Below, piece by piece: positions 49,229 through 57,270 of a DNA stretch of 64,000 bases. How positions within the stretch are numbered: position 1 is the first letter of the stretch; each line of letters begins with the position of its first letter. The notes under the pieces were generated by a model. That model searched no databases and was not told the DNA's origin. It worked only from the letters and a program-made list of their open reading frames with translations. The position numbers and the translations under genes were made by a program. Source of the stretch: 21-14-0-10-47-8 sp966211455 (GTDB lineage Bacteria > Bdellovibrionota > Bdellovibrionia > Bdellovibrionales > Bdellovibrionaceae); contig CBIHNI010000010.1 of NCBI GenBank assembly GCA_966211455.1, positions 1-64,000 of the forward strand, in the 5' to 3' direction.

Positions 49229-49256
49229 TAGTTTAATATTCAACTGTTTAAAACTA
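49229..49256. promoter_or_regulatory. Candidate inverted repeat for the MarR-type regulator
   Basis: TAGTTT (49229-49234) and AAACTA (49251-49256) face each other across 16 AT-rich bases that contain TTAA words on both sides. It lies 15 bases before the MarR gene start and 105 bases before bioY. The arms are short, so the call is weak. Confidence 0.3.
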
Positions 49257-49360
49257 AATATCCATTTTTGATAGCTTTGACATCTTCCATTGCGACTTAT
49301 TTTTCATGTAAATGAAGACATCGAATTCAGCAAATTTCAACTTCTTTGAAAGCAGGGTTT

Positions 49361-49933
49361 ATGAAATCCGAACAGTCGCTGTTGCCATCTTTGATTTCTC
49401 TTCGGGGTGATCGCGCCGTGGATAATGTTTTAACTGTTGCGATGGGTGTTCTGGTTTTGAGCTTGCTTGCGCAGCTGTCTGTCCCGCTTCCTTGGACGCC
49501 GGTTCCGATCACCGGACAAACTTTTGGTGTTGCCTTGATATCGATGATGTGGGGGCGAAAGCGTGGGTTTGCGGCGATGTTGATTTATCTTGGCATCGGA
49601 GCCTTGGGTTTTCCTGTGTTTGCCATGGGGAAGTCGGGTTTCAGTCTGGGGCCGACGACGGGATATCTATTGGGAATGCTGTCGGCTTCTTACTGGATGG
49701 GAACTTTATCAGATCGCGGATGGACGAAAACATTTTTTCGAGCTTATTTGGTGGCGATGTCAGGAAGCCTGCTGACTTTTTCCTGCGGGCTTTTGTGGCT
49801 TTCCAGTTTTGTTGCGAAAGAAAATCTTTTGATGGCGGGGCTCTTTCCATTTTTACCGGGGGATTTTATGAAAACAACGCTGGCAAGTGCGATTGTATTT
49901 GGTCTGCAAAAATCTCTAAAGGAGGAAAAATGA
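49361..49933 (+). CDS. bioY: Biotin transporter BioY (ECF S component)
   Basis: 190 aa from ATG 49361. It carries six hydrophobic helices and the BioY pattern PLPWTPVPITGQTFGVALISMMWGRKRGF, then GPTTGYLLGM and KTFFRAYLVAMSGSLLTFSCG. The VPITGQT core is diagnostic. ECF partner genes ecfA/T are not next to it, which is common for solitary BioY. It ends in a 4-base overlap (ATGA) with the next gene, which is unusual company. Confidence 0.9.
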   Translation: MKSEQSLLPSLISLRGDRAVDNVLTVAMGVLVLSLLAQLSVPLPWTPVPITGQTFGVALISMMWGRKRGFAAMLIYLGIGALGFPVFAMGKSGFSLGPTTGYLLGMLSASYWMGTLSDRGWTKTFFRAYLVAMSGSLLTFSCGLLWLSSFVAKENLLMAGLFPFLPGDFMKTTLASAIVFGLQKSLKEEK

Positions 49934-50529
49934 AAAAACTGATCTGCATCCTGGGACTTCTTTTTTCGCTTTCGTCACAGGCTTCGGTCGAAGTCGCTTT
50001 CTTGGAGCTTCGCACCTACAGTGGCGAGTTGGTGCAACTTGAGCCCGGCGGCAAATTCGCGCATATCGCGATTCGCTATCATGATGCTTGGCTGCACGCT
50101 TATCCTTACCGCGGCGTTGAGGTCGTCAGCGAAGAAAAATTAAAACGCATCGGCACGATCAAAGAGATCATCGCAGTTTCAGGCCTTGAATCACTGGATG
50201 AGAATCGCGTGAAATATTTTTTGGGAAAACCTTATGACCTGAATTTTTCATGGAACGACGATGAGATCTACTGCTCGGAGCTGATCGCGAAGCTTTTAAA
50301 TATTCCACCGATGCCGATGAGATTTGACGCTGCGATGTGGGCGGATGCCTACCAAGATAAAAAGGGGAGCCTTGGAATCTCGCCGGACGAGATTTTCGAA
50401 TTTCTAAAATCGAGACAGAAATCCCCAAAGGTCCAGTGGAATATTGAGACAAGCCCCACGCACGGACCGCTTGACGTACTGGACCTTGGTTTTGAAACTC
50501 GCGACTATGGTCCAGCAGAAATGCCCTGA
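49930..50529 (+). CDS. Secreted YiiX-like NlpC/P60 (permuted papain-fold) protein
   Basis: 199 aa. The signal peptide MKKLICILGLLFSLSSQA directs export. The mature fold is YiiX/YebB-like: KFAHIAIRYHDAWLHAYPYRGV has the catalytic-His type H-I-A-I strand, and DDEIYCSELIAKLLN carries the catalytic Cys (YCSELI), in the permuted order of this family. Substrates may be cell-wall or lipid amide bonds. The gene overlaps bioY by 4 bases with its own GGAGG. An upstream extension in the same frame has no start signal. Confidence 0.8.
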   Translation: MKKLICILGLLFSLSSQASVEVAFLELRTYSGELVQLEPGGKFAHIAIRYHDAWLHAYPYRGVEVVSEEKLKRIGTIKEIIAVSGLESLDENRVKYFLGKPYDLNFSWNDDEIYCSELIAKLLNIPPMPMRFDAAMWADAYQDKKGSLGISPDEIFEFLKSRQKSPKVQWNIETSPTHGPLDVLDLGFETRDYGPAEMP

Positions 50530-50624
50530 TCTTTGTATTTGCCCACAAACAGCGCAGTTGGCGCGGGCCTTGCCTCTAGGGTTTGTATCGAAGGCATCAA
50601 GCTTTCCAATATCAAGGAGGATAT

Positions 50625-51119
50625 ATGCAAAACTTTATCGCGAACGAAGAAACAGAATCTCAACAAACTTTGTCTCAGACCAATTCGGAAACGGTCAAAG
50701 GCCAGCTAGGCGATCCCAAATATGAAGTGCAGCAGTTTATGAAGAACTATGCTGAGGCGGTTCGGGGCGGAAATCTGGAAGAGATTCTTTCTTACTATTC
50801 TGATGACATCGAAGCCTTCGATTGTCCGAAGATTCATTACGCGTCGGAATTTAACTTTCCGGTGGTTTACCAGTTTGTGGGCCAAAAGGTCTTTGCCGAT
50901 AAGAAGCTTGCGACCTTCAGTTCATTGGTGTGCATCACAGGCACCGCGAAACAAACCGATGAAGAGATTGAATCTTGGTTCCGGTTGACCTGCGTTCTTG
51001 AGAAATCACAGGGTTATTGGCAAATTGCGCATGATCACTTGTCGATTCCCTTCACAATGAGCGATAACAGCGTTGATCTGATCAGTTTGAATCCGATCGA
51101 TTTGCAAACGACTCATTAA
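50625..51119 (+). CDS. SnoaL/NTF2-like protein
   Basis: About 164 aa from ATG 50625 with aaggagg. After a polar stretch, residues 40-150 are NTF2-like: VQQFMKNYAEAVRGGNLEEILSYYSDDIEAFDCPKI, WFRLTCVLEKSQGYWQIAHDHLSIPF. This is the DUF4440/SnoaL-type cone fold. It has no recognised catalytic residues and may bind a small molecule. It precedes msrB by 20 bases and is probably co-transcribed. Confidence 0.8.
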   Translation: MQNFIANEETESQQTLSQTNSETVKGQLGDPKYEVQQFMKNYAEAVRGGNLEEILSYYSDDIEAFDCPKIHYASEFNFPVVYQFVGQKVFADKKLATFSSLVCITGTAKQTDEEIESWFRLTCVLEKSQGYWQIAHDHLSIPFTMSDNSVDLISLNPIDLQTTH

Positions 51120-51139
51120 CCTTAAAAGGGTTTTAAAGA

Positions 51140-51532
51140 ATGATCCAAAAATTGAAGCTCAGTGAAGAAGAGTGGAAAAAACGACTGACCCCCGAAGAAT
51201 ATCACGTTCTGCGGCAGCACGGGACCGAAGCGCCCGGAAGCGGATGTTTTTTGGGGACGAAAGAGCCAGGCACCTATGTCTGTGCGGGTTGTGGAAATCC
51301 ACTCTTCAAATCCGGAGAGAAATTTGAATCCGGAACCGGCTGGCCTTCATTCACCAAACCGGTTGCTGACGATGCGCTGGAAGAAATCCGCGATACCTCT
51401 TACGGGATGATCCGAACCGAGGTTCGCTGTGCTCGCTGCGATGGACATCTCGGACATGTCTTTCCGGATGGTCCACCGCCGACCGGGCTTCGCTACTGCA
51501 TCAACTCGGTCGCGGTCAAACACGTCAAGTGA
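51140..51532 (+). CDS. msrB: Peptide methionine sulfoxide reductase MsrB
   Basis: 130 aa. Zinc pairs CAGCGNPLF and CARCDGHLGHVFPDGP, the SGTGWPSF active segment and the catalytic RYCINSVAVKH are all present. It reduces methionine-R-sulfoxide in proteins, protecting from oxidative damage. No signal peptide, so cytoplasmic. It ends one base before the stop codon of the convergent secreted-protein gene. Confidence 0.95.
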   Translation: MIQKLKLSEEEWKKRLTPEEYHVLRQHGTEAPGSGCFLGTKEPGTYVCAGCGNPLFKSGEKFESGTGWPSFTKPVADDALEEIRDTSYGMIRTEVRCARCDGHLGHVFPDGPPPTGLRYCINSVAVKHVK

Positions 51533-52351
51533 TTACATCGATCCTTCGGTAACGAAGATCTGAGCGATGTTGCCAGTCAAAGGATTGGCGAACAAGATCG
51601 TATAAACTTGCAAAGTTTCACCGTCTTGCTTGAAGGTCGCAGAAGCAACCGCCGTCAGGATGTCGTTTTCATCACCCAATGATTGCACGACTTCTTTGAC
51701 GTCGTCTTTCAAAGTGGCTGTGTCTTCGCTGTTTTCGTCAGCATAAGCATTGCCGATCGCAAGAACCTGAACCGTGAAATCCAAATTTTGAGAATGGAAT
51801 TTGGCTGCTTTCGAATCGATCACCGAAAGTGTCGAAGCGTCTTTAGCCAATTTCTTTTTCAACGTCGCGACGGCCATCGAGTTCAGCTGATCCAATGAGA
51901 TCGATTTTTGACCTTCGATCAAGGACAGTTTGGTCGTTCCAGTTGAAATGTTGTTGTCGTTCCACTGAGTCGCGATTTCAGAGATTTTTGCGCCCAATGA
52001 AGAAGAAACCGCTGGAGCTTCCGCGCCGACGACATGAGTGGCAGAGATGATAATATGCGGAGCAAAGCCTTTCGAGTTGATCACGTAGCTACCTGAAAGG
52101 CAGATCGTCCCTTTTTGACCATCCAACATCGAGTTGTCGCCATTGATATCGATGATGTAACCAGGACGTTGCAGAGAACGGAACATGCTATTCGAAGCAA
52201 AGACTTCGACCGGTGCGCAGACTTTGGCTTGGCCAGAACCTGCTCCGATAAGATCCATTGAGGTTAAAGTGTTCGAGCCTGAAGCCGAAGCTTGCAAAGC
52301 AGATACGAACGTCAAAGTGCTGACGATTGTCAAAGACAAGGCGGTTTTCAT
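51533..52351 (-). CDS. Secreted hypothetical protein
   Basis: 272 aa. The signal MKTALSLTIVSTLTFVSALQASA is followed by a mature domain of about 250 residues with few cysteines. It contains two long segments rich in strands, CAPVEVFASNSMFRSLQRPGYI-IDINGD and GFAPHIIISATHVVGAEAP. No domain was recognised. ATG 52351 has a weak aagggagt site upstream; an in-frame start 21 bases earlier is less likely. Confidence 0.75.
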   Translation of the reverse strand: MKTALSLTIVSTLTFVSALQASASGSNTLTSMDLIGAGSGQAKVCAPVEVFASNSMFRSLQRPGYIIDINGDNSMLDGQKGTICLSGSYVINSKGFAPHIIISATHVVGAEAPAVSSSLGAKISEIATQWNDNNISTGTTKLSLIEGQKSISLDQLNSMAVATLKKKLAKDASTLSVIDSKAAKFHSQNLDFTVQVLAIGNAYADENSEDTATLKDDVKEVVQSLGDENDILTAVASATFKQDGETLQVYTILFANPLTGNIAQIFVTEGSM

Positions 52352-52607
52352 AATTACTCCCTTTAGTAACATGTAAACGGTTGATAAAATTTGATGACGT
52401 GATTTTAATCCAGATCAGAACAAAACTCGATTTCTGTTTATATTTCGGGGGATTCGTGTTGGCGGACGTTGCGGCTATTGGCACCAAGGTTCGCGTCAGG
52501 ACCTAAAGAGCTAGAACTTCTTGGTAAAATAAAACTGTCAATTTTTTAGACGAGAGAGCATTTGCTACAAGACGCCAAATGAGATCAAAGGTGGACCATT
52601 GCAACGA

Positions 52608-52664
52608 AATCGAGCCGCATGGTCACGCTTGCAGAGCCTGCAAGAAGCGAGTATCGGCTCGATT
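52608..52664 (-). terminator. Nested hairpin after the 499-aa protein gene, candidate terminator
   Basis: An outer stem AATCGAGCCG/CGGCTCGATT (52608-52617 with 52655-52664) encloses a perfect 7-bp hairpin CTTGCAG-agc-CTGCAAG (52628-52644). On the minus strand the outer stem is preceded by gttttc and followed by tcgtt, about 27 bases after the stop of the gene at 52691. It could be a two-stem terminator or a structured RNA. The rest of the gap (52352-52607 and 52665-52690) shows no gene. Confidence 0.5.
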
Positions 52665-52690
52665 GAAAACTATAAATTCGAAAGACGACG

Positions 52691-54190
52691 TTATTCGTCG
52701 TCCTCATCATCTTCGCTGCTTAAAAAATTTTGATTGTCTTCCATGATGTTGGCTTCAAAGTACTGCCAGCATAAAAGTGCTTTTTCGTAATGATCCAGCT
52801 CAAAGACATTCAAAGGCCGCGAGCCCCAGGCATTGTGCGCGATATATCGAATCTGCACGCCGCGCTTGCCATCTTCGTCGATGAAAATATCAAACTGATA
52901 ACCGTGGGTATCGAATTCGTCTTCAACGCTTGGAAATTTGGATAGGGTTTTTGAAGGTCTTTCGGCCACAATCTGAATGCGACCGCGGTCTTCATCAGAA
53001 GGTCTGCGGAAAGCGAAGCTGTAAGCGCCACTCCAGTAGCCCATTTTGTCGCCGTCATCATAATCGTTGTACTTGTCTTTGATAATCGGAAGATCCAGAT
53101 ATTTTTCAATTTTATCGACCGTGATGTGTTCGCCAATTTTTTTGAACATCTCGGTGATTTCGCTTTCCTTGATATCTTCGATGCGCTTTGTGCTAGGTTC
53201 CACCAGCGGCCAGAAGTTGAAAAGCATGTCGCGGTAAACGGGCCACAGATCGTCTTTGGATGCAGCCAGCTCCCACTTGGGATCGTCAGGATTTGTTTTC
53301 AGGTTGCTGTACAAAAGCTGAATCGGTTCTTTGACCAAGCTGCCGTTTTTGTTTTGTACGTTGTAATACATGTACAAAGCCCAGGTTCCATCTTGCACAA
53401 AGGCAACCGCGCCGTTCATGTAAGATTCATTCGGGACGGGCTCGGGTCTTTTCAAAAGCACTTCGACGTCTTCAATATGATAGAAAAATCCGACATCGTT
53501 GTGGATCAAAGGTGAACTTGTCAGGCGATCAAACGCTTCATGCGTGAACTGGTCCCAAGAAAAAGCAGGCGTTTTCGGCGTGACTCGTCTTTCCGCCGCG
53601 GGTTTTAGCAAAGACTTGCCGGCTTTCAAAAGTTCTAAGATTTCATCACGAGCAAAAGACATCTCCATGCGATCGTCTAGCATATAGGTGCCAGGTACAA
53701 AATAACCATTCACGCCCTGGCCTAGCAGGGCCTCTTCGCCTTCGTCCCAGATGTACTTTTCAATTTTACGCGAGCCTTTGATTTCCACGTGATATTGATC
53801 TGTTTCGGCAAAAACCAAGGCCTCGACGTCGCCTTTCACCTCCAGGCCTCCGTGATTGTAATCGCCCCAGAAAACCTCTTTCACTTTCAGGTTGCCTTCG
53901 ACCCAAATCTGCTGACCGCCCGCGATGATATTTTCGGCCGTCAAATTTCCCATGACGATCAAAGAGAGGGCGCCATCGGTGTTGCTATTGGTAATATTCT
54001 TTGCGGTCAAATTTCCTTTGACGAAATAGGCGACGACGTCGCCTTCATATTCTAACGACAGATCCTCCATGACCGTGTCTTGGTCTTCGATGACGAAAAC
54101 CTCTTCGTCGACAAATTGATCCTGCTGCTCTCTCAGCCAAGCTTCTTTTGGAAATTGATCCACCACAGATTTCAGCGTTACTTTTTTCAT
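52691..54190 (-). CDS. Acidic hypothetical protein with polymer-forming/beta-helix-like N-terminal half
   Basis: 499 aa, D/E-rich. Residues 30-150 contain regular repeats, EGDVVAYFVKGNLTAKNITN, SLIVMGNLTAENIIAGGQQI, and WVEGNLKVKEVFWGDYNHGG, of the G-N-L-x-[AV]-x-x-[IV] type that builds right-handed beta-helix or bactofilin-like layers. The rest (150-499) is alpha/beta without recognised domain and ends in a run of E/D. It has no signal peptide. It is transcribed alone. It could be a cytoplasmic structural or substrate-binding protein. Confidence 0.65.
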   Translation of the reverse strand: MKKVTLKSVVDQFPKEAWLREQQDQFVDEEVFVIEDQDTVMEDLSLEYEGDVVAYFVKGNLTAKNITNSNTDGALSLIVMGNLTAENIIAGGQQIWVEGNLKVKEVFWGDYNHGGLEVKGDVEALVFAETDQYHVEIKGSRKIEKYIWDEGEEALLGQGVNGYFVPGTYMLDDRMEMSFARDEILELLKAGKSLLKPAAERRVTPKTPAFSWDQFTHEAFDRLTSSPLIHNDVGFFYHIEDVEVLLKRPEPVPNESYMNGAVAFVQDGTWALYMYYNVQNKNGSLVKEPIQLLYSNLKTNPDDPKWELAASKDDLWPVYRDMLFNFWPLVEPSTKRIEDIKESEITEMFKKIGEHITVDKIEKYLDLPIIKDKYNDYDDGDKMGYWSGAYSFAFRRPSDEDRGRIQIVAERPSKTLSKFPSVEDEFDTHGYQFDIFIDEDGKRGVQIRYIAHNAWGSRPLNVFELDHYEKALLCWQYFEANIMEDNQNFLSSEDDEDDE

Positions 54191-54250
54191 AGGTGTTTAG
54201 GATAGCGATTCGCAGGGGATGACTCAAGTCTCTTTCAGAGGAGATTTAGG

Positions 54251-54352
54251 TCCTAATTTAGGGGATTATAGTCCTATATTAGGGTTATAATCGTTTTTAG
54301 ACCTGGACTTGATATTTCCCTAATTTAGGGCGATATTACCCTATATTAGGGG
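54251..54352. promoter_or_regulatory. Four CCCTA-TTAGGG operators in two pairs with 21-bp spacing
   Basis: tcctaatttagggg (54251-54264), tcctatattaggg (54272-54284), ccctaatttaggg (54318-54330) and ccctatattagggg (54339-54352). Centres are 21 bp apart in each pair, i.e. two helical turns on the same face, and the pairs are about 67 bp apart. The last copy is 6 bases before the start codon of the winged-helix gene. This is the layout of an autoregulated toxin-antitoxin or similar operon. Confidence 0.8.
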
Positions 54353-54357
54353 ATTGT

Positions 54358-54687
54358 ATGCTAGCCGATCTTTTTGCAAGTCAGACCACCGAAAAATGCC
54401 TCTTGTTCATTGCGGCGATGGGGGAAAGTTATGCTTTGGAAATCGCCAATACATTTGGGATCAGCAAGACTCAGGTGACGCGAACTCTTTTTAAGCTCGA
54501 ACAGGCGGATATTTTAATAGGACAAGAAAAAGGGCGAACACGGGTTTACTCCTTAAATAAGACTTGGTATCTGGCAAAAGAGTTGAATGCGCTTTTGCAA
54601 AAAGCCTTGTCGAATATCCCGCTTGATGAACAAGAAAAGTATTTTATGAAGCGCATGCGTCCACGAAAAAAGAATAAAGCCATATGA
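54358..54687 (+). CDS. Winged-helix regulator paired with a nucleotidyltransferase
   Basis: 109 aa. It begins MLADLFASQTTEKCLLFIAA, with the pattern YALEIANTFGISKTQVTRTLFKLEQADILIGQEKGRTRVYSLNKTWY, a single winged helix of the ArsR/MarR-like class, with a Thr-Arg-rich recognition helix. The C-terminal tail is basic (RMRPRKKNKAI). It overlaps the nucleotidyltransferase gene by 4 bases (ATGA), so 1:1 translation is likely. The four operators just upstream imply that it represses its own operon. The arrangement is typical of antitoxin-toxin pairs. Confidence 0.8.
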   Translation: MLADLFASQTTEKCLLFIAAMGESYALEIANTFGISKTQVTRTLFKLEQADILIGQEKGRTRVYSLNKTWYLAKELNALLQKALSNIPLDEQEKYFMKRMRPRKKNKAI

Positions 54688-55229
54688 AGATTTCCAAATC
54701 CATGAGTCGTAAAGAGTTCGCCGCTGCCGTTGTTCAGCAACTGGAAAAGCATGGTATCTCTTGTGTTCTTGTGGGTGGGGCGTGTGTATCCATTTACACG
54801 GATGAAAAGCATGCCTCGCGCGATCTCGATTTTGTTTCACCGTATTCTCAGGAAGCAATCGCCAAAGCCTTAGCTGAAATCGGATTTAAAAAAGAGGGAC
54901 GGTATTTCATTCACGCAAGTTCGGACCTGTATGTTGAGTTTCCGACGGGACCTATCGGTATCGGTCATCAACAACCGGTGAAGCCAGAAGGCGAATTGAA
55001 AGTAAAAGAGACGGTGATATCGATGTATTCGCCGACCCAATGTGTGATGGATCGATTGGCCGCCTGGTTTCACTGGAATGATCGTCGCAGCTTGATCCAT
55101 GCGTTGTGGGTTTGTGAAAAGCATCCGGTCAATCTGGATAAGATAAAAAAATGGGCCCAGAAAGAAGATGAATCTGAAAAACTTGAGATCTTCATTCAAG
55201 AATGGAAGAAGCTGAAATCGGGCTCTTAG
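54684..55229 (+). CDS. Nucleotidyltransferase-fold protein (candidate toxin)
   Basis: 181 aa. GG at residues 31-32 in VLVGGACVSIY and SRDLDFV at 45-51 form the G-G-(x)n-D-x-D signature of the MNT/AbiEii-type nucleotidyltransferase fold. The third acidic residue is probably in DLYVEFPTG. The C-terminal half is helical (DRLAAWFHWNDRRSLIHALWV). Members act as toxins by nucleotidylating tRNA or proteins, or as antitoxins. It is coupled to the winged-helix gene and followed by a short terminator. The role as toxin is inferred. Confidence 0.72.
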   Translation: MKISKSMSRKEFAAAVVQQLEKHGISCVLVGGACVSIYTDEKHASRDLDFVSPYSQEAIAKALAEIGFKKEGRYFIHASSDLYVEFPTGPIGIGHQQPVKPEGELKVKETVISMYSPTQCVMDRLAAWFHWNDRRSLIHALWVCEKHPVNLDKIKKWAQKEDESEKLEIFIQEWKKLKSGS

Positions 55230-55294
55230 CTATTGACTAACTTTGAGTTGATATGAGCTATTTTTGAGTAGATGCCAAATCACATTGAGATTAT

Positions 55295-55315
55295 CGAAGG
55301 ATCCCTTCGCTTTTA
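55295..55315 (+). terminator. Short terminator after the nucleotidyltransferase gene
   Basis: CGAAGG-atc-CCTTCG is followed by CTTTTATCG and later TTTTTT. The stem is 6 bp and the loop 3 bases. It lies 66 bases after the stop codon. Confidence 0.6.
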
Positions 55316-55330
55316 TCGTATTTTTTGATT

Positions 55331-55363
55331 GGGTCTCCTGGGCTACAGTGATCCAGGAGGTCT
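55331..55363 (+). promoter_or_regulatory. Hairpin sequestering the terC ribosome-binding site
   Basis: ctcctgg (55335-55341) pairs perfectly with ccaggag (55353-55359), and G-T/G-C/G-T pairs extend it to about 11 bp (55331-55341 with 55353-55363). The right arm contains the AGGAGG that precedes ATG 55368. A temperature-, pH- or metal-controlled RNA switch is possible. I looked for the yybP-ykoY (manganese) motif and did not find it. Confidence 0.55.
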
Positions 55364-55367
55364 TTTC

Positions 55368-56348
55368 ATGGAAAGCTTTTTTTCTCAGGTTTCGGTCGCC
55401 CCGCCATGGCTATGGATTTCATTCTGTGCGGGGATCGTGATTCTTCTGGGTATTGACCTGAGCCTTTTCGGGAAAGGTGCGCATAAAATCTCGAAAAAAA
55501 AAGCCCTGCTGGAAAGTGCGATTTGGATCAGCATCGCGTTGATTTTCAATGGCTGGTTTGCTTATGAATATGGCAAAACCCTGGGGCTCGAGTTCTTGAC
55601 CGGATACCTGGTCGAAAAAAGCCTCAGCGTCGATAATCTTTTTATCATTCTTTTGATCTTCAGTGCTTTCAAAATTCCGGACAAATACCAGCACCGCGTT
55701 TTATTCTTCGGTGTTCTGGGTGCGATCGTGATGCGGGCTTTCTTTATCATTCTGGGCGCGCAGCTTCTGCATATGTTCCACTGGATCTTGTACATCTTTG
55801 GTCTGATCTTGGTTCTGACCGCGGTCAAATTCCTGCGCGAAAGCGAAGATCACGTGGACGTCAAAGAGAGCTGGGCCCTGCGCATGCTGAAGAAGGTGAT
55901 CCCAGTCACTGAAAAATGCGAAAGCAATCACTTCTTTATGATTGAAAACGGGATCCGCAAAGCGACACCTTTGTTCTTGGCGCTCGTCGTGATCGAGGTC
56001 ACAGATTTGATTTTTGCCGTGGATTCGATCCCGGCGGTGTTTGCGGTCACCCAGGATGCGTTCGTGGCTTTCGCTTCGAATATCTTGGCGATCTTGGGTC
56101 TTCGGGCTTTGTACTTTGTCTTGGCCGATTGGGTCGGAAAGCTTCGCTATCTGAAGCCGGGCTTGGCCGCAATCCTTGGGTTTATTGGGATCAAAATGCT
56201 GATCATGGATATTTTTAAAATCCCAAGTTGGATTTCACTCTTGGTGATTGTTTCCATCCTGACGACGGCGGCACTGAGCTCTTGGTACGTGGCCAAGGTG
56301 GAAGAGCGCCGCAAAATGAATGCGGATCCTTTTGCGGGGCGGGGATAA
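55368..56348 (+). CDS. TerC-family membrane protein (Alx-like)
   Basis: 326 aa from ATG 55368 with AGGAGG upstream. About nine membrane helices; the TerC core has AIWISIALIFNGWFAYEYG, LTGYLVEKSLSVDNLFIILLIFSAF with the conserved acidic E-K-S-L-S-V-D-N, and VVIEVTDLIFAVDSIPAVFAVTQDAFVAFASNIFAI-like, with V-E-V-T-D-L-I-F-A-V-D-S-I-P-A. Metal (Mn2+) export or metallation of secreted enzymes is the known role of this family. A hairpin hides the ribosome site, so translation may be regulated. Confidence 0.93.
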   Translation: MESFFSQVSVAPPWLWISFCAGIVILLGIDLSLFGKGAHKISKKKALLESAIWISIALIFNGWFAYEYGKTLGLEFLTGYLVEKSLSVDNLFIILLIFSAFKIPDKYQHRVLFFGVLGAIVMRAFFIILGAQLLHMFHWILYIFGLILVLTAVKFLRESEDHVDVKESWALRMLKKVIPVTEKCESNHFFMIENGIRKATPLFLALVVIEVTDLIFAVDSIPAVFAVTQDAFVAFASNILAILGLRALYFVLADWVGKLRYLKPGLAAILGFIGIKMLIMDIFKIPSWISLLVIVSILTTAALSSWYVAKVEERRKMNADPFAGRG

Positions 56349-56413
56349 AGTTCGGATCCAGTGACGATCTCTTGGGGGTTTCACCAAGAGACCGCCACTG
56401 TTTGAACAATCGG

Positions 56414-57163
56414 TTAAACCTGACCGATACCGCCGTCGGCTAATATATCAGCGCCAAGGATATAGCTAGAATCAGAACTTGCGAGAAAAAGCGCAACATT
56501 TGCCATTTCTCTTGCTGTGCCCATGCGTTTTGCAGGGCTTGTGTTTTTGATGCTCTCAAAGAAAGCCTCCTGATGATCGGGGGGAAGTCCCATCTTGTTC
56601 ATAATTGGTGTTTCAATCGGGCCCGGAGACAGGACATTGAATCGGGCTTTGGTGGACGGAATTTCCGCAGTCCACGTGCGCGCAAAGTTTCGAACCGCCG
56701 CTTTCGTTGCTGAATAAACAGACGAGCCCGGGAAGCCTTTGATGCTGACAACCGATGCGTTCAAAATCACGGAGCTTCCGTCATTCAACAGTGGCAATGC
56801 TTTGGCGACTGTAAAGTACAGACCCTTCACATTTGTGCCAAATTGCGCATCAAAGTAAGCTTCGTCCACATCACTGGTCGGGCGGAAGCCGCCGATTCCG
56901 GCATTGGCAAAGACCACGTCCAGTTTTCCGTATTTGGTTTTGATATGACTGTACAGGCGATCCAGTTCCGGAAGTTTGCTGACATCGGTTTGCACGATAT
57001 CAAACTGGTCACCCAGTTCTTTTTGCGCTTTCGCGTAAGAGGCGGGGGAGCTTGCGGTGATGACTACTTTGGCTCCTTGTTCTTTGAAAAGTTGGGCTGT
57101 GGCCAGGCCAATCCCTGAATTGCCACCTGTCACCAATGCGATCTTGTTCTCTAGTTTTCTCAT
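56414..57163 (-). CDS. SDR family oxidoreductase
   Basis: 249 aa. Cofactor loop TGGNSGIGLATA, NAG in VFANAGIGG, catalytic Ser in ILNASVVSIKG, YSATKAAVRNFART with the Y-x-x-x-K, and the C-terminal YILGADILADGG. A classical SDR, NADP(H)-dependent, substrate unknown. Its gene starts 107 bases from the divergent TetR gene, and the two share a region with two GAAC-N6-GTTC operators, so it is a probable target of that repressor. Confidence 0.92.
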   Translation of the reverse strand: MRKLENKIALVTGGNSGIGLATAQLFKEQGAKVVITASSPASYAKAQKELGDQFDIVQTDVSKLPELDRLYSHIKTKYGKLDVVFANAGIGGFRPTSDVDEAYFDAQFGTNVKGLYFTVAKALPLLNDGSSVILNASVVSIKGFPGSSVYSATKAAVRNFARTWTAEIPSTKARFNVLSPGPIETPIMNKMGLPPDHQEAFFESIKNTSPAKRMGTAREMANVALFLASSDSSYILGADILADGGIGQV

Positions 57164-57181
57164 TTTAAGGCTCTCCTTTGA

Positions 57182-57203
57182 TTTTGAACCATTTAGTTCA
57201 AAA
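57182..57203. promoter_or_regulatory. Operator GAAC-N6-GTTC, first copy
   Basis: TTTTGAAC-catta-type spacer-GTTCAAAA is a perfect 8-bp arm palindrome with a 6-base spacer (57182-57189 and 57196-57203). It lies between the SDR start and the TetR gene. Confidence 0.7.
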
Positions 57204-57235
57204 TAACCGACTTCTGAGATTTTGCAAAGAAAATA

Positions 57236-57253
57236 TTGAACTGAATGGTTCAG
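57236..57253. promoter_or_regulatory. Operator GAAC-N6-GTTC, second copy
   Basis: TTGAAC-tgaatg-GTTCAG repeats the half-sites and the 6-base spacing of the first copy, 54 bp to the left. It is 18 bases upstream of the TetR start, so the repressor should control itself as well as the SDR. Confidence 0.7.
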
Positions 57254-57270
57254 TATGTTACAGTTTAAAA

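Noticed and set aside
54251..54352. Origin-type iterons
   Set aside because: Only four copies exist, in two pairs next to an HTH gene; an operator function fits better and no DnaA-box or replication gene is nearby.
55230..55367. yybP-ykoY manganese riboswitch upstream of the TerC gene
   Set aside because: The conserved loop words of that riboswitch are not visible; only the SD hairpin is.
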